64,000 bases of DNA. Source: Mesostigma viride. Taxonomy: Eukaryota; Streptophyta; Mesostigmatophyceae; Mesostigmatales; Mesostigmataceae. The translations under genes were made by a program, and so were the position numbers. Location: contig RPFO01000175.1 of the NCBI GenBank assembly GCA_009746045.1, forward strand, positions 5,603,414-5,667,413. The letters are read 5' to 3'. Shown one piece after another: positions 55,801 to 64,000 of the stretch. Numbering within the stretch: the first letter of the stretch is position 1; the number at the start of each line of letters is the position of its first letter. Under the pieces are notes generated by a model. The model saw only the letters and a list, made by a program, of their open reading frames with translations, searched no databases and had not been told where the DNA came from.

Positions 55801-58800
55801 GCATGCACTTTGTGGCTGGTGGGAGGAAGGCGCTTTTTGCAAGAGGCAGCCGCTGGTGGAATGTGCTCTTTGGCTTTCAGTTGCTCCCCAAGCTGTTCTG
55901 CTGACCCTAAGCATGCCTGTGTATGCTGGTCGTGTGCTCGCCCGTGTACATGCTCGTGTGCGTGAGTGTGTGTGCAGGTGCTGCACGAGCTGTTCCAGGC
56001 GTACGGGTACGACGCCGTCATGAAGGGCGGGTGGAAGGTGTACACGACAGTCGACCTGGACATACAGGCAAGTGGCCGAATTGCTGGCACCACCCTCATT
56101 TGGTTTAGTATTTGCTGCCTGCCTCCACGATGCATGCAAGTGACAGTTCCAAAGGTGGCGGTGAAGGGGGGGTGTGCTGCGATGTGTATACAAGGGTTTG
56201 CGAGGGGAGGGGAGCCACGTCCAAAGATGTGAGGGCGGGCTTCAAAGGAAAATCGCTGGATATGGTTTGTTTGGCCACGGAGGCCGGTCATTCTTTCTGG
56301 TCCTGCTGCTCATGAACATGTTTATGAACGCACTCCAGGCAGCATGTGGGAATCAGATAGGATTCCCCCATGACCTCAGTAGCGAGCTGTTTGTTTGCTC
56401 GTGGCAGCAATCTGGTGGACTGTTGCGATTGCTACACTGGTCTCCTTGGACGCAACGGCAGGTGGCCGCCGTCGCAGCAATGATTCAGAAGTGATCATCG
56501 TTTTGGCCCTCCAAGCCTCCCACAGGGTGTTGCCAAAAGGGTCGCCTTCCCAGCCCTTCTAAGTGTGCGTGTCTGACTAGTCGCTCCTACTTGAACCCTG
56601 TCAAACCTTAAAATTGCCATCACGCTGGAAACATATAGAAAATTATACTACTATACTGCTATTAGTGTACTATAAGCAAATTCATGAAAAAGTCGTTGCT
56701 CGCATTTGTTGACTTGTCCTTTCCCCCCCCCCTCCCTCTTCCCCCTGGCCCGCCGCTCCCTCCCTCTCCCCCCTGCCCCGCCCCCCCCTCCCTGCCCCTG
56801 CATTGCCTCCTTTCTCATGGGCTGCTCGTGGGGCTGTGCGTTCGCCGGCTGGTCTGGCGCAGGAGTATGCGGAGAAGATGATGAAGGAGTCAGAGCTGCT
56901 GTCCGCCAACGAGCAGGTGGCGTGCACGGCGATTGACCCGCTCACGGGGGCGGTGCGCGTCATGGTGAGTGACTGAATTTGGGGCATCTGAGTTTCTTGG
57001 TGATATGCTATGGGGCTGTGCATGGCTGCCATGCTCACCTCGTGGAGCAAACATGGAGATGTACGACGTTCTCTATCCCCAGCACATCCCCAGCACATCC
57101 CCACCACGCCACCAGTACATGGTGCCACTTGTGGAGGTTTCACCCCTCCTGACAAGACGTCGAAAATTTTGATTTCAATTCCCCCCTCCCACCCCGGCAC
57201 CCCCCACCCCACCCCACCCCACCCCACCCCACCCCACCCCACCCCCCAGCTGGGCGGCCGCGACTACGCCAAGAGCCAGTTCAACCGTGCGACGCAGGCG
57301 ATGCGGTCGCCGGGATCGACCTTCAAGCCGTTTGTGTACCTGACCGCGCTGGCCAACGGCGCCACGCTCACCAAGCGGATACAGGACTCGGTCGTGGAGT
57401 ACAAGGGGTACATCCCTCAGGTAAAGGCGTCCTGCAGGCAGGCAGGTCTTTTTTGTAAAGGCATGCATCCCATAGGTAGGCACTGGGCATGTCCTGCAGG
57501 TAAGGGCCTCACAGAGTGGACTCAGGACTCGGTTGTGAAGTGGAAGGGGTACATCATCCTGTTGTGCTGATAGTTCCCCCTGCCCCCTGCCCCGTTACAT
57601 GCTGCGTGCGCGAGCAGAACTGCGACCAGAAGTGCTGTTATACATCCTCTTGTTGTGCTGATAGTTCCCCCGGCCCCATCTCCCCCGCCACCATGCTGCG
57701 TGAACGAGCAGAACTGCGACCAGAAGTTCCACGGCCGCGTCACCCTGGAAGAGGCGCTCGTCAACTCGCTCAACGTTGCTACCGTCAAGCTGTGCCATGA
57801 GGTCGGCATCAACAAGGTGGGTCCTGTTGTAGTGAAGCAACCAGGCGGGTGGCTGTTTTAGTGTAGCAGGTTGGGTGGGAGATCGGGCGGTCGCATTTCC
57901 AAGGTGGGTGCTGCTTCAACCAGGCAGGTGGCTGTTGTAGTGTACCAAGGTGGGTGGGAAAGTTGGCGGTCGCGTCCACAAGGTCGGTGCTGCTTCGACG
58001 CGTTGTGATAGTGTTGTGATGGTGTTGTGATGGTGGGGGCACCCGCTCGGTGGGTGGCTGTTGTGATGGTTTGTGCTAGTGTAGCCAGGTGGGCGGGCGT
58101 GATGGCGGATGCACTGACACGGTGGGTGGCGGCAGCCGTGAGGAGTGATGATGGGAGCAACCGCGTGGTCTGTGGCAGCTTGCAATAGGTGAGTGGGAGC
58201 ATCAACGAGTGGGCGGGGGTGACAAATGACGGCATCAACATTGGGGTGGGAGCAAAAACGAGAGCATCAATTACTGGGTGGCAGCGAAAGTGAGAGCATC
58301 ACCAAGGTGGGTGCTGATTCATTGGTGGCGAGTGGCTGTCATAGTGGGCGCATCAACAAGTGTTTATTGGAGGGACGCCTGCCGTGTGATGGTTGGAGTA
58401 CCCATATGACGAGCGCAGCAGCCATTGCCGGACAGGGAGATGGGCACGGACTTGGGCGCGCCACAAATGCCGTTGGTTGCATGTACAGTCATGCAAGCCT
58501 TATGTTGGGTTTCCCTAAGTCGGGTTCACGCCTCAAGTTGGGCCACCAAGGATCTCGGCATGCTTAGTTCAAAAACAAGTTCAGATTGGTATGTTATTAG
58601 TATTTTTAGTTCAGATTAGTACAACTAAGTACAGTCATTCACGCGCTCAGTTGGGTTGACCCGGAATATCCTACGAACGCAGCTTAAGGTGTGAATGACC
58701 GTGCAAAGTGGGCAGATGGGCGAAAGCATTCTCCATGAGAGTACCAGGACAAGAGTATGCTGAATGCGGCTGGGCTTGCATGAGTATTTGTGTAAATTCC

Positions 58801-61800
58801 ACCAACCTTCTTCCGCCCCCACTCCCCTCCGTGAGACCCAGGACACACTACCTGATGCCCTACTATCAATTACCCTGTCATCGTGTTGAAACATCACGTC
58901 ATGCGTGTCAGCTCTTCATCCTGCCCACGTTCCTGTATGATGCTGCCATCCCCCCCTCCCCCACCCCCCCACACCCACCCACCTGCACACATTCACACGT
59001 GCACAAAACCCCCTATCGCCAACCCGCTCCCTTTCCCCCTCTGCCCACTTTCCCCCCAGGTGATCGACATGGCGCACGCGTGCGGCATCGAGAGCAAACT
59101 GGTGGACAAGATCGGCCTCGCGCTCGGCAACTGCGAGCTGACGGTGAGAGAGATTGCAAGTGATGCTAGTGTAGCTAGAGAATCGATAAGCACTCGAGGC
59201 CTCACGCTGGGCAACTGAGAGCTGATCTCAAGGTGAGACCTATGATCTTAGGGTGCATAGAGTGGCATCACACTAGATATAGAATAGATACGCATTCAAC
59301 GCCATACGCTGGGCACTGCGAGCCGACGGTTAGGCCTAGGGGCTTGCCGTGAGAAGAAATAACACAGGCGAGAGAATAAACCACGTACCAGGGGACAAAC
59401 CACATGCCAAAGTCTCTAGTCCTTGGTGTTAACATCCGACACCAAGAGTTCCGGGCGCCAAAAACGAGTGTCACAAGGTACTCAGGGCCCTGGGGACTGT
59501 AACAATTAAAGGATAGAGCCACATATTCCAACTTGAGCACACAAGAACTTTTGGCTCACGTAACTGCTTTCAGTACGGACACTCGCGCGTGGAAGAGCGC
59601 GACAGGCACTATCTAGCCCTATTAACTACACGGTGGGCGGAAGCAAGTATTAAGGATGCATTCCATGTTTCCCCCGTCTACTTAGGCAGCTGGGGCATAA
59701 ATTAATTAATTAAACTAATTAATGCCCCAGCTGCCTAAGTAGACGGGGAAAAAAGCTGGGGCATGACCCAGACACTTACCACCATTATCAACGCCAACAC
59801 CGAAGCCGCTACCTTGCAGATGGCCATCGGAGATTACAATGCCTTTCCTCTCGCTTGGATTGCTGCACGTATGATGCTACGCTGTGATTGATACCCCCGG
59901 GTATGATGATGGATGCCCCCGCGTATGATGATTGATACCCCCGCGCATGATGCAACGCACCGGCACCCGCCACCACCAGCCGCTGGAGATCACGAGCGCA
60001 TACTCGACGATCGCGGCCAACGGGTACTACTCCAAGCCGCACCTCATCAGCCATATCGAGGGGGCCAAGGGGGAGGTAAGGGGGGGGGGGACAATGTAAG
60101 GGGGGGGGGGAGGAGGGGGGAGGGGGACTGAGAGGCCGCGAGGCAAAAGGGGGTGTGCGCTAGGGGGCGGTGCATGAGACATGCTGTTTTCTTGCACTCA
60201 ACCAGACCATACTCCTCCGTGATCTCACCGCAGGGGATATTTTTGACAAATGGGTTTGATATAAGGGCTGGGACACATGACCTATCTGGCAGGTGCGGCG
60301 CTACACGTGGCCAGGTAACGCGGAGGCGACAACTGTCGTCAAGCCTCCTCTCCCTCGTCATGGATAACCTGTCGCCTCCATCGAGCCTCCTCCTTTCACT
60401 CGTCATGGATAACCTAGTGACGACAACCACGTTGTTGTTTGCTCGTCCTTGGTGTATCGCTGGGTGAGTCAACTTGTAAAAAGCACGAACACCCGCTGGG
60501 CTTACAAAACACGGCCACCTGCTGGGCTAACAAAACACGGTCATCCCCTGGCCTTTCAAGCCACCTGCTGGGCTAACCAAACACGGCCGCCCGCTGGGCT
60601 AACAGAACACTGCCTCTCTGCCTGCGGTCCTTTTTCCTCCTTGGGCTCCAAGGGCACGCTCGCATGCTCCCATGGTGACGTCTCCTTGCCGCGCTGCCAC
60701 CTGGCGCCTGTCCCCCCCCCCCCCCCCCAGACCATCTACGTGCAGAGCTACAAGCGGGAGCACGTGGTCGACTCGGAGGCGGTGGCCCGGCTCAACCACT
60801 CGCTGCAGGTGCGCGTGTGTTTACACAGCACAGTGCTTGCAGGCCCTCCCCGATGTGTTGGTTTTCCCTGCCATGTCAGGCGCTCCCCATTGTGTGGGTT
60901 TTCCCTGCCGTCTCAGGCGCTCCCCGTTGTGTGGGTTTTACCTGCCGTCTCAGGCGCTCCCCGCCGTGTGGGTTTTCCCTGCCGTCTGAGGTGCTCCCTG
61001 TTGTGTGGGTTTTCCCTGCCGTCTTAGGCGCTCCCCGTTGTGTGGGTTTTCCCTGCCATGTCAGGCGCACCCCCGTTGTGTGGGTTTTCCCTGCTGTCTG
61101 AGGTGAGGATTGTGTTCCTGCAATAACAGCTTTATATAGCACCATGCATAGCATAGCACTTTATGTAGCGCTTTCGGTCGCGCTCCCATCATCTTTATCG
61201 GTCTGGCGTATCCTGCCCCAGCTCCTCACATGTTCATAGGGATGGCGAAGTGCTGAAGTACGGTGTAGTGGGGGCCTTTTACATACCGCATTTTACGCGG
61301 TATACCAAATTTGCTGTCCCCACATGTCCATGCCGGACCATGCCATGTGCCCTCTTGTGCCACGTGCCCTTGGGTTCCCCTGTTCCCTATCGTCCCCTAT
61401 CGTCCCCTATTGTGCCCTCGTGTGCCCTCGTGTGCCCTCGTGTGCCCTCGTGTGCCCTCGTGTGCCCTCGCATGCCCTCGTATGCCCTCGTGTGCCCTAA
61501 CATTCCCCACCGCTCCCCTGTCACCCCCCCCCTGCCGCTCCCTCCAGAGCGTCATCATGCGCGGCACGGGCATGACCGCGTGGTTCGGGCGTCCCGCCGC
61601 GGGCAAGACGGGCACGTCCAACGACAACATCGACGTGTGGTTCGCCGGTTACACGCCGCAGCTGGCGTGCGCTGTCTGGGCCGGTGAGGATGAAGTCCGG
61701 GCCGGTTTGGGGAGATGGAAACAAACTGCACCCTCCCAAAGCGCTGTGAGCCTGACTTTTTCTGTGGGCTCATGGGCATCGCCTTTGTATACTACTATGT

Positions 61801-62793
61801 AATACTAATGAATACTACTACTATGTAATAATACTGTATACTACTAGTATATAATAGCCCTGTTGGTTGATTGTGCCTTGCCCCATGAGGGGGCTGGTGT
61901 CATGGGCACCCGCTCACGCCTCAGGGCATAGGCACACTACACCCCAAACCTTGGACCGTTGCTGCTATCCTAGGTGGACACACACATACATGCTTTTGTG
62001 GACGCACACATGCATGCTTTTGTGGACACACACATGCATGTTTTTGTGGACGCACACATGCATGCTTTTGTGGACGCACACATGCATGCTTTTGTGGACA
62101 CACACATGCATGCTTTTGTGGACGCACACATGCATGCTTTTGTGGACGCACACATGCATGCTTTTGTGGACACACACATGCATGCTTTTGTGGACGCACA
62201 CATGCATGCTTTTGTGGACACGTTGGTGGGCTTGGAAGGGTGCACGTATGACCTCAAGCTAATTTGCTATAAGCTTATTTGCTCTAAGCAACCTCGTTAT
62301 GTATGGGCATTCTCGCCTTTTCCATGCGATGACAAGAACGCATTGCTGCAGAAGAAGTGGACAACTGTGCATGCTTGTGGGCACGCTTGGTTATGGGCGG
62401 ACATATTCTATATTCAATGCTAACACATTAGGGGCATGCCTCCTCTCTTCTTGCGCAGGCAACGACAATAACGAGTCACTGGAGAATAACCCGAGCGGTG
62501 CCACGCTGGCGGGTCCCCTCTGGGCCGAGTTCATGCACTACGCGCACCGCAACCTGCCCGTGCGCCACCTGTCGGTCATCAGGTACGAACCGTCAATCAT
62601 TTCGACGATTCTGCTTTCATTGTCTAACGCGTCATACCTGTCTGTCGTCAGGCGCGACTCGGGGCAACATCACGGAAAGGGAGCTGTGGCCTTTTTCGTG
62701 AGCGAGTGTGCCAAGAGCGAGTGTTCCGTGAGCTTGGTTTACAGCGTAACGGGAGGGGGGGGACCTGGGCAGAAGTTATCGAGAATAGAATAG
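45616..62793 (+). CDS. Class A penicillin-binding protein (bifunctional murein transglycosylase/transpeptidase), nuclear, twenty exons
   Basis: Exons: 45616-45992, 46416-46608, 48568-48663, 49311-49373, 50516-50593, 51706-51797, 52392-52469, 53095-53182, 53904-53978, 54781-54870, 55978-56067, 56863-56964, 57250-57420, 57712-57816, 59060-59143, 59980-60075, 60731-60808, 61548-61683, 62459-62582, 62652-62793; 2358 nt, 785 residues, all phases closing. Residues 1-126 are Arg/Ser-rich, a likely plastid transit peptide; 138-156 is a membrane anchor. Transglycosylase motifs: [14 protein letters not shown] (catalytic Glu228), GGSTLTQQ (261-268), [39 protein letters not shown]. Transpeptidase motifs: SPGSTFKP (Ser497, Lys500), SLN (550-552), AGKTGTS (Lys672). 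Every catalytic motif is intact, so both activities should be retained: glycan polymerisation and peptide cross-linking of a plastid peptidoglycan inherited from the cyanobacterial endosymbiont. Introns 10 and 11 have GC donors (GCAAGT). The exact Met is uncertain. Confidence 0.93.
47167..48345. repeat. 1.2-kb polypyrimidine tract (CCCT/CCT)n
   Basis: Almost pure CCCT with CCT and CCGT interruptions, in intron 2 of the penicillin-binding-protein gene, on the transcript strand. Long Pro/Ser/Leu and Gly/Arg/Glu open frames across it are artefacts. Confidence 0.97.
48404..48512. repeat. (CA)n microsatellite
   Basis: Two CA runs joined by AACACACTTGTTGCACAAC, about 55 bp before the exon 3 acceptor of the penicillin-binding-protein gene. 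Confidence 0.93.
50731..50912. repeat. 46-bp minisatellite, four copies
   Basis: AGGTGGTTGTGAGT recurs at 50731, 50777, 50823 and 50869. It lies in intron 5 of the penicillin-binding-protein gene, just after a ghost copy of the exon 5 edge. Confidence 0.93.
53463..53660. repeat. Minisatellite of CATATATGCTCCCC/CATCCC units
   Basis: Units of CCCTTCATATATGCTCCCC with variable CATCCCC spacers, about seven copies, in intron 8 of the penicillin-binding-protein gene. Confidence 0.9.
55134..55665. repeat. 25-bp minisatellite, about 21 copies
   Basis: Unit CACTGCCCCTTCTTAGAAGT plus CATAG. Each unit contains the short palindrome CTTCTTAGAAG. It lies in intron 10, one of the two GC-donor introns. Confidence 0.95.
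57490..57660 (+). pseudogene. Pseudo-exon copies of penicillin-binding-protein exons 13 and 14 edges
   Basis: 57520-57562 repeats the exon 13 end (ACTCGGTTGTGAAGTGGAAG GGGTACATC against ACTCGGTCGTGGAGTACAAG GGGTACATC). 57604-57635 repeats the exon 14 start (GAGCAGAACTGCGACCAGAA then G). Both lie in intron 13, in the order end-of-13 then start-of-14, so one duplication of about 150-200 bp spanning the intron explains them. The copies carry stops. Confidence 0.8.
58636..58697. mobile_element. Small fold-back element, relative of 24603-24692
   Basis: CATTCACGCGCTCAGTTGGG at the left and CTTAAGGTGTGAATG at the right form imperfect inverted ends. Another end-like copy (GGTTCACGCCTCAAGTTGGG) lies at 58523-58542. 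It is in intron 14 of the penicillin-binding-protein gene. Confidence 0.5.
59668..59751. repeat. Near-perfect palindrome with 30-bp arms
   Basis: Left arm 59668-59698 (…CTACTTAGGCAGCTGGGGCAT) and right arm 59722-59751 (ATGCCCCAGCTGCCTAAGTA…) differ by one extra C. The 23-bp loop is TTAATTAA-rich. It lies in intron 15 of the penicillin-binding-protein gene. Confidence 0.92.
60879..61105. repeat. 37-bp minisatellite, about six copies
   Basis: GGCGCTCCCC then GTTGTGTGGGTTTTCCCTGC repeats with a 37-bp period (60879, 60916 and on), in intron 17 of the penicillin-binding-protein gene. Confidence 0.92.
61390..61500. repeat. 10-bp minisatellite (CTCGTGTGCC)n
   Basis: About ten copies of CTCGTGTGCC, preceded by three copies of CGTCCCCTAT, in intron 17 close to the exon 18 acceptor. 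Confidence 0.9.
61975..62225. repeat. ~25-bp minisatellite (ACACATGCATGCTTTTGTGG)n
   Basis: About ten units alternating GTGGACACAC and GTGGACGCAC around ACATGCATGCTTTTG, in intron 18 of the penicillin-binding-protein gene. All frames are open on both strands, as in the other arrays. Confidence 0.93.
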
Positions 62794-64000
62794 CAGCGAT
62801 GTCGCAGAGCTGAAAGAGAGAGTTAGCGTTGGCACTTTGGTATACCAGGCTTGCTGCCTTAGAGGGGCGTAGTAGTTTGCTCCGCATGGCAGATCCCGTT
62901 GTGTGGATTAAGTGGAAGTAGCGCGTTTAGTGTGTGTGTGTGTGTGTGTAAGTAAGTAAGTAAGTAAGTATCGTACTGTAATCCTTACTGTAACAAGAAC
63001 GGGGGCTTCGCCCCCGAGCCCCCGGTAGTAACCGATATTGCACCTCTCCAGCATTTGTGGCCGGTCTCCGGCCGGACACGTCACCTACTCTACTACAACC
63101 GTCTATGGAACGTGTGCACATTTAGGGGCCACTGAACGCGAGCAAATATTCCAGTCCAGGCAAGCAACTTGGGTGAAAATCGTCCGCTTGAGTGAATGCC
63201 GTAGCGCGTTCCAGGGTATCGATCCCCTGGACCTGAGCATAGAGTGCCAAGTGTACCGTTTATGGGAACACTGTCCTACATAACACAAATGCCGTGCATA
63301 CGGTACTGACGATCCGGTAGTAAAGTACCCCAAGGTGTTGTTGTTGATGATGTTGTTGCCCACGCTCACATGGGCAGCACTTGGAGACTGGGATGCATAA
63401 CTAATGCTACACCGCCGATCCGGCCACACTTACGACAAAGTTACTTGAAGACATGGACACAATCATACCGCTTGAATCATTCCCAACGCCGCAATTCTGT
63501 GGTCAATACGCCACGCTACTCGAATACGGAAGAGTTTGCGCAACAATTTGGGCAAGAGTGTGGGCAAACAACATGTCGGACCCCAGCCAAAATCACGCAG
63601 TTTGCTGTCTGACAAAAGTTTGGCCGCAAGGGTGGCACAAATGGGCCAAACTTTGGCGCGCAACCAAGGGACGCAACCAAGCCAACGGCACGCGTGTAAG
63701 GGAACCTCTACAGTCGCCCCGCCAATCGCGGTCACCGCGGCTCTTTTCTCGCACGCGGCAACAGTTTGTGGAAGAGTTTGCGCAAACTTTTCGCTGTCTA
63801 AAATCGCAGTATATATGGCAATACGCGGGCAGGGCGATGTGTATCTTTTTGGGCCCATGTTCAGGTAGAAGTGCGGCTGATGCGGAGTCGCACGGTACTG
63901 CTGGAAGGGCGTGTACAAGGCAACATTTACGGTCTAGAGCAGATTAGCTTGCCCCATGGATTGCGCACATACACACACATACACATAAAGGCCACACACG
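62794..64000. other. Intergenic stretch after the penicillin-binding-protein gene
   Basis: No gene is recognised. It holds (GT)n then (AAGT)n at 62932-62970, a hairpin GGGGGCTTCGCCCCC at 63001-63015, and a direct repeat GGAAGAGTTTGCGCAA at 63528-63543 and 63770-63785 within a segment rich in TTTGGC/GCCAAA. The minus-strand frame 63463-63918 (151 codons) has no recognisable motif. Confidence 0.5.

Noticed and set aside
61867..62423. Frames with CMLLWTHT or HMHAFVDT repeats that look like repeat proteins
   Set aside because: They come from the 25-bp intronic minisatellite of the penicillin-binding-protein gene.
62583..62651. Treating the last 69 bp gap of the penicillin-binding-protein gene as coding
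   Set aside because: It is in frame and stop-free, but GT and AG borders plus family length favour an intron. Kept as the default, with the alternative noted in the findings.
63463..63918. 151-codon minus-strand frame at the window end
   Set aside because: It overlaps direct repeats (GGAAGAGTTTGCGCAA) and has no recognisable domain. It is more likely part of a repeat, though a cut-off gene cannot be excluded.

Overview
The window reads as nuclear DNA of an intron-rich photosynthetic eukaryote, most likely a green alga. The evidence is a nuclear class A penicillin-binding protein with a putative plastid transit peptide, two carotenoid-related plastid gene families (D27-like, NXD1), GT-AG introns of 70 bp to 3 kb, and very heavy microsatellite and minisatellite content. 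A prasinophyte such as Cymbomonas is a plausible source, but this is inference and no ribosomal or organellar marker is present.

Seven protein genes can be rebuilt exon by exon. 121-4777 (-) is a MACPF-domain protein (5' end and one internal junction unresolved). 11049-12652 (-) is a three-exon KxDL/BORC subunit and 13553-14548 (+) an intronless spermidine synthase; they lie head to head. 19776-24311 (-) is a seven-exon D27-like carotenoid isomerase and 25058-37429 (+) a twelve-exon Crooked-neck splicing factor, also head to head. 43725-44642 (-) is an intronless NXD1 homologue and 45616-62793 (+) a twenty-exon bifunctional penicillin-binding protein, again head to head. For the KxDL, Crooked-neck and penicillin-binding-protein models every exon phase closes, and the summed lengths are multiples of three.

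Between genes lie decayed transposable elements: LINE ORF1 and ORF2 (reverse transcriptase) fragments at 9.8-10.7, 15.9-17.1 and 38.4-42.6 kb, a 1.65-kb palindrome built from LINE sequence, several short terminal-inverted-repeat elements, and a dispersed repeat of about 85 bp seen nine times.

The most striking structure is in the introns. Many introns of the Crooked-neck and penicillin-binding-protein genes carry imperfect copies of the adjacent exon edge together with its splice site. Some are single ghosts; one has been amplified into about 1.9 kb of minisatellite in which every unit repeats a donor-like core. The last intron of the penicillin-binding-protein gene looks like a direct tandem-duplication product. 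Together these suggest that local duplication across exon-intron borders drives intron growth, and perhaps intron birth, in this genome.
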